Under the pieces are notes generated by a model. The model made no database searches. It saw only the letters and a list, made by a program, of their open reading frames with translations, and was not told the origin of the DNA. 64,000 bases of DNA from Prevotella sp. (GTDB taxonomy: Bacteria > Bacteroidota > Bacteroidia > Bacteroidales > Bacteroidaceae), in the NCBI GenBank assembly GCA_017462915.1, contig JAFTQG010000013.1, forward strand, positions 81,908 through 145,907, read 5' to 3'. This document shows, piece after piece, positions 37,126 to 46,012 of the stretch. Numbering within the stretch: position 1 is the stretch's first letter; each line of letters opens with the position of its first letter. The translations under genes were made by a program, and so were the position numbers.

Positions 37126-37230
37126 TCCCGTTTTCAATGTTCACTGTTCCAAACAGTGTTGGAAATCGTATGTTTCGATTTTATAACAACCAACCCTTTT
37201 GACAGTTATGCATTGACTGGTTGCTTGAGG

Positions 37231-37793
37231 TTATTTTATTTTTGCCCTAATCCGGCTCAGGCTTGTTTGTGTAATACCTAAATATGTAGCTATGCTTCCG
37301 AGAGGTAAGCGTTGCAGCAAATCCGGATTATTCTTCAGCAATTCGCTGTAACGCTCCGAGGCGATGACAGAAAGCATGGAAATCAACCTTTCTTCGGCAG
37401 CAAGCAATTCCATCTCGGCATATCGCCGTCCCCAATTAGCAATATGTAAGTCCTGCAAAAATAAATCCTGTAATTTTTTCGTGATAATACATACAAGATT
37501 GAGTCTTCCATCAGCTCCATCGTCTCATATCCTGGCTCGTCGTTCACATAGCCTTTCAAGGAAACAATAGTCGCTCCCTCTTTGCCAAACCAAAAGGTAA
37601 TTTGCTTTCCGTCCACCGGAGTATATGCGCGGACAATGCCTTTCTTGATGAAAAAGATGTTCTTCTCCACCTTACCTCTTTTCAACACCTGGAATCCTTT
37701 GGGATATGAAACTTCCGTTAAGCATCGCTGCAATTTGTGCAAAGACGCATCCGGCATGGCGTATCTCTTATTAATGATTTCTTTTATATCCAT
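37231..37793 (-). pseudogene. Crp/Fnr-family regulator with a one-base frameshift
   Basis: Read on the minus strand from ATG 37793, the first frame gives a cyclic nucleotide-type effector domain (IFFIKKGIVRAYTPVDGKQITFWFGKEG) up to VLSRK. The rest, LQDLHIANWGRRYAEMELL to the HTH (LPLGSIATYLGITQTSLSRIRAK), is in another frame ending at 37231. Adding one A to the run at 37474-37479 (T on the plus strand) gives SRKKLQDLFLQDLHIANWG and restores about 188 residues. The gene is divergent from the SMR-MFS-phosphatase operon, which it probably regulates. Two direct repeats in the shared promoter region are likely operators. Confidence 0.8.
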
Positions 37794-37870
37794 ATTCTTT
37801 TTTTGCTGTATTTGGTGTGCAAAATTATAAAATTTCACACGAAAACGAAAGTGAATGGTTGTTTTTTTTG

Positions 37871-37904
37871 CAAATGCAAAATCCGTTTTTGTCAAATGCA
37901 AAAA
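37871..37904. promoter_or_regulatory. Candidate operator between the Crp-like regulator and the exporter genes
   Basis: CAAATGCAAAA occurs at 37871-37881 and 37893-37903, 22 bp apart (two helix turns, same face). A -7 box for the rightward operon, TACTTTTG, is at 37925-37932. A leftward -7 box (TAATTTTG on the minus strand) is at 37820-37827. Confidence 0.5.
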
Positions 37905-38018
37905 GCTTTTAGTTTTTTTTTGCTTACTTTTGCACCCGAATTTAAAATTATAAAATGAATTAATAAATGAAATAAGCAAATTAATTAGTAAATATAACAA
38001 ACAAATAAATTAGTAAGT

Positions 38019-38345
38019 ATGAATTGGATAATTTTATTGTTCGCAGGATTATTTGAGGTGAGCCTCACGTTCTGCTTGGGAAAAGCGAGAGCAGCATCAG
38101 AAATTTGGTTTTATCTGTGGGGGAGCGGTTTCCTTGCTTCCACCATTCTGAGCATGGCTTTGCTCGCCAAGGCGGTGCAGACTTTGCCTTTGGGCACGGC
38201 CTACGCCATCTGGACAGGCATCGGGGCAGTGGGTACGGTTTTGATAGGAATATTCGTTTTCAAGGAACCAGCCACTCCCATCAGGCTTTTCTTCCTCTTC
38301 ACGCTCATTGCTTCCTTGATTGGATTGAAGATTGTGTCATATTAA
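38019..38345 (+). CDS. SMR-family small multidrug / guanidinium exporter
   Basis: 108 residues with four membrane segments. The membrane-embedded Glu (FEVSLTFCLGKA, Glu13) that carries protons in this family is present, and GTAYAIWTGIGAVGT is the SMR signature. The TGIGAVGT version is closer to the SugE/Gdx branch (quaternary ammonium and guanidinium export) than to EmrE, but a single sequence cannot settle this. It is the first gene of an operon with an MFS exporter and a phosphatase, 18 bases between SMR and MFS. A divergent Crp-like regulator lies upstream. Confidence 0.88.
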   Translation: MNWIILLFAGLFEVSLTFCLGKARAASEIWFYLWGSGFLASTILSMALLAKAVQTLPLGTAYAIWTGIGAVGTVLIGIFVFKEPATPIRLFFLFTLIASLIGLKIVSY

Positions 38346-38363
38346 AAAAAGAGAGGCGAAAAA

Positions 38364-39557
38364 ATGAAGTATGAATTGAGAGAGAACCAAGGTATTCCGG
38401 CACCTCTGCTGGCTCTGATGGCAGTAGCTACCGGACTTTCCGTTGCCAACTGCTATTACAACCAGCCCTTGCTGGGCAGTATGGCAAAAGAGTTTGCGGT
38501 AACAGACTTTTCGGCCAGCATGGTAGCTACCTTGACCCAGATTGGATATATGGCAGGACTTCTGTTTGTCATTCCACTTGGTGACTTGCTGTCAAGAAAG
38601 AAACTTATATTGGCAAACTACATTATTTCGGCATCTGCATTGCTTTCAATAGCAGTTTCACCAAATATATATTGTATGTGGATAGCATCTTTTTTCGCAG
38701 GTGCATCGTCCGTTATGCCGCAATTCTTCATCCCTTTGGTATCATATAATTCTTCTCCCGTACACAAAGTCCGTAACGTGGGTATCATACAATCATGTCT
38801 TCTCATCGGTATCTTGGGGGCTCGTGTCGTCAGTGGATTATTGGCTGACACATATGGCTGGCGTTCTGTTTATTTCGTGGCAAGTTTCTTTATGCTTGGC
38901 TGTTTTGCAATGATTCATAGAATGTTGCCGTCATTACCGCCTCTCAAACAGGACACATATTTAAATCTTTTGAAATCATTACTGCGGTTGTTTGCAAAAT
39001 ACCCTTATCTTCGTGTCGCATCACTAAGGGCATCATTGGCATACGCTTCATTCTTTGCATTGTGGAGCTGCCTTGCATTCAGATTGAAACAGGCTCCGTT
39101 CTATGCAAGTGACAACATTATCGGCATACTCGGTCTATGCGGATTAGCGGGGGCCTCGACGGTGGTGTTCATTAGCGGCTATATCCCGAAATACGGGGTG
39201 AGATTCTTTTCAGTCATAGGAGCTTGCCTGATGTTATTGACATGGATAATTGCACTGTATGGAGATAACAGCTATTTGTGGATAATCATAGCTATTCTGT
39301 TGATTGATGCCGGGATGCAGTGTGTGCATCTGTCAAATCAAGCCAGCGTGGTTGCATTGGACGATTCAGCCATAAATAGGATAAACACAGTCTATATGAC
39401 AGTCTATTTTCTTGGCGGTTCAGTCGGGACTTTTGTCGCAGGCTTGTCTTGGGAGCATTTCAGTTGGACGGGGGTAGTATGCACGGGAATATTTTTCATA
39501 GTGGCTTCCCTCCTTGTCAATTGCTCAAAACAAAAAGTTAATCCGGCGGGAATGTAA
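38364..39557 (+). CDS. MFS exporter
   Basis: 397 residues with about 12 membrane segments and no signal peptide. The loop after segment 2, GDLLSRKK, is the MFS motif A position (G-D-x-x-x-R-K). NCYYNQPLLGSMAKEF near the N-terminus is shared with the YnfM/arabinose-efflux type of drug exporters. It follows the SMR gene by 18 bases and precedes the phosphatase gene by 30. Substrate unknown; co-transcription with an SMR exporter suggests one class of toxic small molecules. Confidence 0.85.
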   Translation: MKYELRENQGIPAPLLALMAVATGLSVANCYYNQPLLGSMAKEFAVTDFSASMVATLTQIGYMAGLLFVIPLGDLLSRKKLILANYIISASALLSIAVSPNIYCMWIASFFAGASSVMPQFFIPLVSYNSSPVHKVRNVGIIQSCLLIGILGARVVSGLLADTYGWRSVYFVASFFMLGCFAMIHRMLPSLPPLKQDTYLNLLKSLLRLFAKYPYLRVASLRASLAYASFFALWSCLAFRLKQAPFYASDNIIGILGLCGLAGASTVVFISGYIPKYGVRFFSVIGACLMLLTWIIALYGDNSYLWIIIAILLIDAGMQCVHLSNQASVVALDDSAINRINTVYMTVYFLGGSVGTFVAGLSWEHFSWTGVVCTGIFFIVASLLVNCSKQKVNPAGM

Positions 39558-39587
39558 CATATTCATTTTATAAATAAATCCGCTCCA

Positions 39588-40034
39588 ATGAAGATTGTAT
39601 TTGTGTGTACCGGTAATGCAAGCCGCTCGGCAGTTGCCGAGGTCATATTGAGAAAAATGATTCAGGAAACAAGCCTTGAAGACATTGAGATTCTATCATG
39701 TGGAACAGATGTCCCATACGGGCAAGAACGTGAAGGAATCATGTGTCAAATAGCGGCGGAGCATGGATATTCGATGGGTGGTAAGGCAGTGATGATAACT
39801 GCGGAATTGGTTAATGCAGCCGACCGAATCATTGTTATGACAAGGCAACATAAGACCGAAGTGATGCGGTTATTGGATCCATCACACTGGAATCGTATCG
39901 CATTATTCAACGACATCTGTTTCGGAGAATCTTCAGACCTCCCGGATCCTCACTATCAGTCAGCACAGGTATATTACACCTGCTTCAAAGCCATCGAAAA
40001 GGGTTGCAGGGAGATAGTCAGAAAACTGAAATAA
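39588..40034 (+). CDS. Low-molecular-weight protein tyrosine phosphatase / arsenate reductase-like
   Basis: 148 residues. The phosphate-binding loop VCTGNASRS holds the nucleophile Cys7 and Arg13 (CX5R), and the acid Asp120 lies in the conserved DLPDPHYQS. These are complete, so the enzyme should be active as a LMW-PTP. Proteins of this fold also include thioredoxin-coupled arsenate reductases, but the three extra Cys of that group are not arranged here in a convincing way. It is third in the SMR-MFS operon; its role there is unknown. The gene ends 21 bases before the stop of the hsdR remnant on the opposite strand. Confidence 0.85.
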   Translation: MKIVFVCTGNASRSAVAEVILRKMIQETSLEDIEILSCGTDVPYGQEREGIMCQIAAEHGYSMGGKAVMITAELVNAADRIIVMTRQHKTEVMRLLDPSHWNRIALFNDICFGESSDLPDPHYQSAQVYYTCFKAIEKGCREIVRKLK

Positions 40035-40054
40035 TCGAACCCTTTTCACCATCT

Positions 40055-40186
40055 TTAAGTTGTTTTCTGGGAGTTATTGTACCCGGCTTGTTTCTTGGAC
40101 TGTATATAATATTGATTTTCAGCAGTGGTAAGCAATTCCTTGACAATGATGGCTTCAAGCCCTTTCTCTGATATGTCTGTTGCCAT
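40055..40186 (-). pseudogene. Remnant of hsdR (type I restriction subunit), N-terminus only
   Basis: On the minus strand an ATG at 40186, 15 bases after the upstream gene's stop, opens a 43-codon frame starting MATDISEKGLEAIIV. This matches the N-terminus of HsdR proteins (TDxSEKGLExxI) for roughly 28 residues, then becomes unrelated and stops. A full HsdR has about 1000 residues, so the motor and nuclease domains are gone. The exporter/phosphatase cargo lies directly beyond, so the loss probably accompanied its arrival. Confidence 0.65.
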
Positions 40187-40201
40187 AAGCGTGCTCTTGT
40201 T

Positions 40202-40420
40202 TTACAATTCCTGCTTTAATTCTTCATACAAATCGACTGGTCCCAAGTGCCAGTATTTGGTGCCCTCAGACGATAGCTTCTTGTATAACTTTGAACGATA
40301 GATGCGGTTGATGGCTTCGGTGATACTGATACCTTTGTCTTCAACCATCCATTTGGTAAGCCACCCTATCTTAGATGGCAATAGCAAATACAAGTTGTCT
40401 TGTGTTATTGTTGCGCTCAT
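40202..40420 (-). CDS. Small DUF3990-associated protein
   Basis: 72 residues. It reads [20 protein letters not shown], then [20 protein letters not shown] and ETKYW-like [16 protein letters not shown]. Small proteins of this type are found next to DUF3990 genes; they resemble an antitoxin-like helical protein. Its ATG overlaps the DUF3990 stop (ATGA), so it is translationally coupled. It is third in the triad and followed by the hsdR remnant. No function is established; binding or neutralising the DUF3990 protein is the natural guess. Confidence 0.65.
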   Translation of the reverse strand: MSATITQDNLYLLLPSKIGWLTKWMVEDKGISITEAINRIYRSKLYKKLSSEGTKYWHLGPVDLYEELKQEL

Positions 40421-40905
40421 AATTCTACTTTTATTGATTCAATGAACTTTATGGCGGTCAACGACTTCTCTGTATGAAAAAGATATTGATCCACCAGTTT
40501 GTATGTTTTCAACTCCTGAATAAGGGTCGGCATACTGATGATGCCTCCTTCATAGAGAGTGAACTGAGTATAAACACTGTCGTCAGCCACAGGACCATAC
40601 ACGATGTCATAGTCGTGAGTAAAGCCTCGCTCTGTTCGATTCTTCATGACAAAGTTCACCCATTCCTCTGTGGGCTTCTTGAACAGGAGCACTTTCATGC
40701 TCTCCAAGGCATTGTCATCCAATTCGTACACATTCACATGCCCCACGTCCACACCTTTATCTTTTATCCTTCGCTCCACCAGCTTCTTAGCCTGTGCAAA
40801 AGATGTTGTTGTGTAGAATCCGGAACCATAGTCAAGCGAACGGTTTGGCTGCCGTATCTCCGGACTTTCAACAATCTCTATACTCCCGTGATATATCTTG
40901 CTCAT
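40417..40905 (-). CDS. DUF3990 protein, ADP-ribosyltransferase-like fold
   Basis: 162 residues. It opens with YHGS, then [23 protein letters not shown], and has [44 protein letters not shown] and [10 protein letters not shown]. These blocks define DUF3990 (PF13151), and the YHGS..GFYTT arrangement resembles the NAD-binding face of ADP-ribosyltransferases of the H-Y-E type. That enzymatic role is inferred. It starts with an ATGA overlap on the DUF3791 gene and ends with an ATGA overlap on the next small gene. Such a layout suggests a toxin flanked by two small partners, built into a restriction-modification operon. Confidence 0.8.
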   Translation of the reverse strand: MSKIYHGSIEIVESPEIRQPNRSLDYGSGFYTTTSFAQAKKLVERRIKDKGVDVGHVNVYELDDNALESMKVLLFKKPTEEWVNFVMKNRTERGFTHDYDIVYGPVADDSVYTQFTLYEGGIISMPTLIQELKTYKLVDQYLFHTEKSLTAIKFIESIKVEL

Positions 40906-41117
40906 TTCTTTCTGTTGTTAATCATTTCATCTATTTCTTCTATCAGCCAATTGTGTCCTTGGGTATGGAGTACATCATAGAACTCACAGAAGTGTTCCGT
41001 TATACCATATTGTTCAAACAGATTCACCACATCTTCTGTTGTCATGTTTTTAGCCTTAGCGTATTGTTCTATACAGAATGATACAAATTGGGCTCTTTCT
41101 TCTACTTCGCTTTTCAT
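40902..41117 (-). CDS. DUF3791 protein
   Basis: 71 residues from ATG 41117, chosen because it forms an ATGA overlap with the hsdS stop; the longer open frame reaches into hsdS. The sequence [40 protein letters not shown] and [13 protein letters not shown] is the DUF3791 (PF12668) pattern. DUF3791 proteins are commonly encoded beside DUF3990 proteins. It is probably all-helical and cytoplasmic; an antitoxin or adaptor role is inferred. Confidence 0.8.
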   Translation of the reverse strand: MKSEVEERAQFVSFCIEQYAKAKNMTTEDVVNLFEQYGITEHFCEFYDVLHTQGHNWLIEEIDEMINNRKK

Positions 41118-42394
41118 TGCGTATCTCCTTTCTGTGGCTCTGCCACACATATTTGCCCTGTCACGGCATCGCTTATTAGACGTTGCTTGAACTCTTTCAG
41201 ATAGTCTATCTCTGCCTGTAGGTCTGCCATGTATTGGTCTATCTTTGATAGTTTTGAATCTATGTACTTGACTATAGCTTGCTGCTCGGAGAGAGGGGGT
41301 AGCATAATACTATTTTTGCGCAACATATCATAATTAATGTTTTGTCCCTCTCTTATTCCCGTCACGCAAGTCTGTAAAAGGCAGATAAATGGGTGTGACT
41401 TAAAGAGGTATTTTATATAATTTGAATCAACTTCCTCTGATGGTTCTAAAATAGTATATGCCGCACTGATGATACCTTGATAATAGGCATATTCGATGCC
41501 ACCTTGAAACGACCTCAAACTGATTACGAAATCACCGACCTTCACAAGTTTCAGTCCTTCTAGTCCTTTGTTTACAACAACGACCCTGTTTTCATACATT
41601 TCTTGAGGTATGACTCCATATTTTTGTGTTGCACAAAGCACAGGCTCGTTTGGAAATCCCTTTTCAGAGCGTTCCTTGAATAAGAATTTAATTTTTCTTG
41701 TTCCCCAATGTTCTGGTATCATGCCAATCCAAGGTATGCCCGAATCTTTCATAGGAGCATTCGGATTCAGACCTTTGGTTACCACATTTGCAATCTCGGA
41801 TTGCCTTAAGCTGTCAAGCAGCTCTCTCTCTCTCTGCGCAACATATTGTTCGATTTTAGAGGTTTTTACTTTCAAATAGTCGGATATAACTAATTGCTCT
41901 CGCAATGGTGGAATAGGCAATAAAAATCTATTCAAATTATCAGATGGCAAGCGCCATCTACCTTTGTTGGACACACCTCTTCCCAAATTGTAAAATATAC
42001 GAGCTTTGTAGCACAATTGGAAGATGAAAAGGTAGAATGATTTATCAATAATCACTTTTCTCCGTGTTCTGAACGTTTTATAATCAGGACTTGTTACACC
42101 TTTTTGTGTGGAACAATCTACATATCCAGTCAATAAGTCCATCGAATTCATTACATAATCCCCTGGACAAACTATTTGATATTTTGAATAGTCGCTTGCT
42201 ATTTGTCCCTCATTGCTCTCTATGTCCTTTACTTTAAGCCCTTTTTGAGTTACAGAGAGGACATTATAGCCAAGACAATTTGCAAGATCTTTCTTAATAA
42301 GAAATATTCTTCTGAATTGCTTTATGTCCCAATGGTTTGGAATGACACCCATCCATTCGCCACAAGTATCTTTATAATCATTATATCTTTTCAT
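41114..42394 (-). CDS. hsdS: Type I restriction-modification specificity subunit
   Basis: 426 residues with two target recognition domains, each opened by the usual W-x-x-x-I-P-x-H-W motif (GEWMGVIPNHWDIKQFRRIF at about 13; GIPWIGMIPEHWGTRKIKFL at about 218) and each followed by a conserved helical spacer (LPIPPLREQLVISDYLKVKTSKIEQYV; LPPLSEQQAIVKYIDSKLSKIDQYM). It directs the methyltransferase to a bipartite DNA site. It lies 24 bases after hsdM and overlaps the DUF3791 gene by ATGA. With hsdR truncated it can still support methylation. Confidence 0.93.
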   Translation of the reverse strand: MKRYNDYKDTCGEWMGVIPNHWDIKQFRRIFLIKKDLANCLGYNVLSVTQKGLKVKDIESNEGQIASDYSKYQIVCPGDYVMNSMDLLTGYVDCSTQKGVTSPDYKTFRTRRKVIIDKSFYLFIFQLCYKARIFYNLGRGVSNKGRWRLPSDNLNRFLLPIPPLREQLVISDYLKVKTSKIEQYVAQRERELLDSLRQSEIANVVTKGLNPNAPMKDSGIPWIGMIPEHWGTRKIKFLFKERSEKGFPNEPVLCATQKYGVIPQEMYENRVVVVNKGLEGLKLVKVGDFVISLRSFQGGIEYAYYQGIISAAYTILEPSEEVDSNYIKYLFKSHPFICLLQTCVTGIREGQNINYDMLRKNSIMLPPLSEQQAIVKYIDSKLSKIDQYMADLQAEIDYLKEFKQRLISDAVTGQICVAEPQKGDTQ

Positions 42395-42418
42395 ACAGAA
42401 TAATCATGCTATCAGGAG

Positions 42419-44512
42419 TTAAACATTCAATATTTCTTCGAGTGCACCCTTCAGCCTGTTTTCAATATTTTCTATGTCTGCAGTGATTTCTGATATGGGA
42501 CGCAGTTCAACAGGTTTGTAAAAATACTTAGTGAAGGAAAGTTCGTAACCTACCACCACCTCGTCAGCATTGTAGAACGCATCGGGAGCGTATGGTAGCA
42601 CTTCGTTCTGCATAAAAGCATCGATACCGCCAGTGTATAGCAACGGAACTTGCTCCACATCCCGAAGGTAGGCATCCACTGCCACTGGACTATCCAGTTT
42701 TGTAGGCTTTATATGGCAAGCTTCTGCGTCTTCGTCGCGCTTGCCAAGATGTTTGCGGACAAGACTTATTTTAGATGCAGGTACTTTCACCTTCATCTGC
42801 TCTAACATAAGGAATAGGGCAAAGTCTCCCACAGGATGACCGCCCAGATTCTTGCGCCATGCTTCTACGACACGCTGCAACAACTGCACATCGTCCTTGT
42901 TCTTCAATTCAGGAAGTTCAATGTCCTCCAGCTTCTCGTAGGTCAAACGTAAAGGTCGTTCCACCGTCACCTTGTAATAACCGAATTCCTGATTGGGGAA
43001 TATTTTGCTCTGTTCCGTTTCTTTGAAGTCCGTTAGCATTTGAAGAATAGCCTTTCGGTCATCTTCGCTTGTTTCGCAATTTTTCTCCCCAAGGTTCTTG
43101 CGCAATGGCGTACATTGTTTGGTGGCATCTATCAGTTGCACAAGTCCCTTCCTACGTTCTTCTTTTCGATTAGTTACTACCCAAACGTATGTCCCGATAC
43201 CTGTATTATAGAAATCCTTTTCAGGCATGGCTATGATAGCTTCAAGCAAATCGTGCTCGATGATATATTTGCGCAGATTGCTTGCTCCGCTACCAGCATC
43301 ACCCGTAAACAGCGAAGAACCATTATGTACTTCAACAATTCTGGTACCCAATACCGTATCGTCAACCATACGGCTGACGTTGTTAGCAAGGAACAGCATC
43401 TGACAGTCGCTGATGTCGGGCAGGAAACATATTTCTTCCCGTTCTTCTCCGCTTCCAACTGCAATAGTAAAACGGGAATCGGTAAACTTGGCTTTCTCCG
43501 TTTCTTTCAGTCCACGTTTCTTCAAGTCCTCTTTCCACGGAGTACCAAAAGGTGGATTGGAGATACAAAAGTCGAATGTTTCGCCTGAATGACCGTCGCG
43601 TGAGATAGTAGAGTCGAATGCGATAAACTCTCTTTCTTCGCCTGCAAACGTATATTGGAATGATTTAATCTGTCCGGAAATCATCAAGTCGGCCTTGCAA
43701 GTTGCGTAAGTTTCCGGCAACAGTTCTTGTCCGTAGATATGAATGACCGCATTCTTCCCACGCTCCTTGGCAATCTGCTGAATACGTTCTTGCGCAATCG
43801 TAAGAATACCACCTGTGCCACAGGCACCATCATAGACTTTGTAGGTCGAGTCGGTGATTTTGTCCTCAATCGGGATGATGGCAAGGTCTGCAAGCAAGTG
43901 GACATAATCACGGGGTGTGAAATGTTCTCCGGCCTCGGTCACATTGTTTTCCTCATTGAACTTGCGCAGCAGTTCCTCAAACATTGTGCCTACGGTATGG
44001 TTGTCAAGGGCAGGATGCAGGACGTTCCCCTCTTCATCCAATATAGGCTTGGCACTGAGATTGATTTTATCGGACGTAAACTTTTCAATGATACTGCCCA
44101 AACGTTCCGCTTCGGTAAGGTTGTCCACGATTTGGCGCAAATGAAGTTTCTCGATAATGTCAAGCACATCCTTGCTGTAACCATTCATATACTCAATGAA
44201 GTTCATTTTCAAGCGCATCGGGTCGATTTCGCTTTTCAATGTCTTCATCGTAAATTTTGAAGTGTTGTAGAAAGGATAACCTGTTATATTGTAAAGAACA
44301 GGGGCTTGATTTTCAATGTGATTTCTGTCAAGTTGCTCTTTCATCTGCAACACCTGTTCTTTTGTCGGCTCTAACAATACGTCAATCCGTCGAAGAACCA
44401 ACATAGGCAGGATTATCTTCTTGTATTCGCCTTTGTTGAAGGCATATACAAGTACATCTGTCGCAATGTTCCATATAAATGAGAACAGTGAATTATATTG
44501 GCTTTGTTCCAT
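42419..44512 (-). CDS. hsdM: Type I restriction-modification methyltransferase subunit
   Basis: 697 residues. The helical HsdM_N domain (about 5-170) precedes an N6-adenine methyltransferase domain with the AdoMet loop YDGACGTGGIL and the catalytic NPPFGTPW (Asn319). The C-terminus is about 150 residues longer than in classical HsdM and ends in a helical segment (ISEITADIENIENRLKGALEEIL) that may contact HsdS. It is preceded 12 bases upstream by a small XRE regulator. The full operon reads xre-hsdM-hsdS-DUF3791-DUF3990-small-hsdR remnant. Confidence 0.93.
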   Translation of the reverse strand: MEQSQYNSLFSFIWNIATDVLVYAFNKGEYKKIILPMLVLRRIDVLLEPTKEQVLQMKEQLDRNHIENQAPVLYNITGYPFYNTSKFTMKTLKSEIDPMRLKMNFIEYMNGYSKDVLDIIEKLHLRQIVDNLTEAERLGSIIEKFTSDKINLSAKPILDEEGNVLHPALDNHTVGTMFEELLRKFNEENNVTEAGEHFTPRDYVHLLADLAIIPIEDKITDSTYKVYDGACGTGGILTIAQERIQQIAKERGKNAVIHIYGQELLPETYATCKADLMISGQIKSFQYTFAGEEREFIAFDSTISRDGHSGETFDFCISNPPFGTPWKEDLKKRGLKETEKAKFTDSRFTIAVGSGEEREEICFLPDISDCQMLFLANNVSRMVDDTVLGTRIVEVHNGSSLFTGDAGSGASNLRKYIIEHDLLEAIIAMPEKDFYNTGIGTYVWVVTNRKEERRKGLVQLIDATKQCTPLRKNLGEKNCETSEDDRKAILQMLTDFKETEQSKIFPNQEFGYYKVTVERPLRLTYEKLEDIELPELKNKDDVQLLQRVVEAWRKNLGGHPVGDFALFLMLEQMKVKVPASKISLVRKHLGKRDEDAEACHIKPTKLDSPVAVDAYLRDVEQVPLLYTGGIDAFMQNEVLPYAPDAFYNADEVVVGYELSFTKYFYKPVELRPISEITADIENIENRLKGALEEILNV

Positions 44513-44524
44513 GCTTTCTGTTTT

Positions 44525-44734
44525 CTAAATATTTCTCGACTCGTTCAAGAGGTCTCTCATTTCAACACCGAGGAGTTGGGCTACCTCGTGTAATGTTTGT
44601 AAATTTGGCTGGGCAGCATTGCTACACCAACGAGAAACAGTGGACTCACTGACTTGTAGTTGCGCAGCTAACCATTTTCCTGTCTTCTTTTTTAATACCA
44701 AGACCACTTTTATACGATTTAGTTCCTTGTCCAT
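44525..44734 (-). CDS. XRE-family regulator of the restriction-modification operon
   Basis: 69 residues: almost entirely an HTH_3 domain (LKKKTGKWLAAQLQVSESTV, then SRWCSNAAQPNLQTLHEVAQLLGV). Small XRE proteins are frequent first genes of restriction-modification operons, where they delay or limit expression. A -7 box (TATATTTG on the minus strand) is at 44758-44765, just upstream, with a weak TTCG 20 bases beyond. Confidence 0.85.
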   Translation of the reverse strand: MDKELNRIKVVLVLKKKTGKWLAAQLQVSESTVSRWCSNAAQPNLQTLHEVAQLLGVEMRDLLNESRNI

Positions 44735-44757
44735 ATTAAATATATTGATATTGGATG

Positions 44758-44789
44758 CAAATATATTGTTTTTAAATGAGAAAAACGAA
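44758..44789 (-). promoter_or_regulatory. Promoter of the restriction-modification operon
   Basis: On the minus strand TTCG (44786-44789), 20 bases, TATATTTG (44758-44765). The -7 box is exact, the -33 box differs by one base. From here to 45133 no gene was recognised. Confidence 0.5.
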
Positions 44790-45133
44790 TAAATATCAAG
44801 AAAACAGTTGATTTACAGTCTAATTTTAACTTCTATTCGCTTTTCATGCTGGCTTTACGCCAAAATTCCCCTAAAATAAAGATGAATAGGATTTGTATAG
44901 AATACAATATTTCTCCGTGCTATTATAACACGTATATATGTTTCAAAAATTGCCGTTAAGTTGATATATAATTATTCACATCTGCTGTATAACAGCAATA
45001 TATACCAACAGAGGTGCAACGAAGGTAAAATACAATAAATTCAACTATTATTCGTTGTATAAACAAATAGAAAGAAAGGAGCAGTCCTGACAAAGCGGCA
45101 ACTCTGTCAGTACTAAATAAAAAGACGAAAGAT

Positions 45134-45358
45134 TTAACCCTCTGGTGGGTATGGATCATTACCATAGCTATGCTTTTCACGAATACGTCCATCTAATCCG
45201 TGTATAGCGACTTCTTGACCGTTCTTAATAGCAATTTCGCGAGCACGCACAAACGCTTCTTGCTGTGTTCTGAAATTTCCAGAACTGCGTTGAGCATTTT
45301 CTTGCTTAACTTTCCATTGGTCGCCATTATGAACAACATGAATGTTCTTGCCAGCCAT
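45134..45358 (-). CDS. DUF2188 protein
   Basis: 74 residues from ATG 45358, preceded by AGGAGG at good distance; the longer open frame is not needed. The sequence NIHVVHNGDQWKVKQENAQR, then SSGNFRTQQEAFVRAREIAI and VAIHGLDGRIREKHSYGNDP, is the DUF2188 (PF09954) pattern: a small beta-alpha-beta protein often found on mobile elements. Its function is not known. Confidence 0.8.
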   Translation of the reverse strand: MAGKNIHVVHNGDQWKVKQENAQRSSGNFRTQQEAFVRAREIAIKNGQEVAIHGLDGRIREKHSYGNDPYPPEG

Positions 45359-45743
45359 ATTTACCTCCTTTCTGTTCTTAGTGGCAACATGTTTCAGGTT
45401 GCCGTTATACATACAGCTCACACTATCAGTCTATATATTGTGGGCTGTTTTTCTTTGAATTCTTATTCTCAGTGTGTCAGGGGAGAAATCTATAAAAGCC
45501 TGTGGAAGTCAGCTCTTAAATAAAAGAAATGTTATCCAATATATCATATTGCAACAAGTGTGCCAAATCTAATCGTCTGCCAAAATGTCATAACGAAAAT
45601 CTTTATTCTTATCAAGGAAAGCCAATCATAAAAAAGTAAGCTATAATCGTAGCAATAATAGCTATTAGGATTCAATTTAGAAAAGATGCAGCAAATCGGT
45701 GGACAGGCATAAACCTGATACTACAAGAAAGGGGAATTGGGGT

Positions 45744-45866
45744 ATGAAACCAATACACGTAAAGCTAATATGTGGGATGGTGTTCATGCTTGGAATGAGT
45801 TATCTTCTTCCAGAGTGGACAATTGGATTATTCTGTTCGGAGACTATATTTTATTTTAAGGCATAA
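45744..45866 (+). CDS. Possible 40-residue membrane peptide
   Basis: ATG 45744 follows a purine-rich GAAAGGGGAATTGG stretch. The 40-codon frame has a hydrophobic centre (LICGMVFMLGMSYLLP) and then WTIGLFCSETIFYF. The rest of 45359-46012 holds nothing recognisable. Too short to be sure; it may be chance. Confidence 0.25.
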   Translation: MKPIHVKLICGMVFMLGMSYLLPEWTIGLFCSETIFYFKA

Positions 45867-46012
45867 AAGCGACTTTAACTCCGAATTAGTGCAAAAATAA
45901 GCTAAAAATGTTAAATATACATATCCCTTCAATGTATCAATAAACTTCGCTCCACTTTTCTATCGTATTAACCATAAATAACTGATATTCAATAACATCT
46001 ACATACTCATAT

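Noticed and set aside
45952-45962. CCACTTTT near the right end of the element as the second copy of the attachment site
   Set aside because: The left junction also has CCACTTTT, but here the following 50 bases are not LRR sequence, so the crossover must be at the TTG at 46012-46014.
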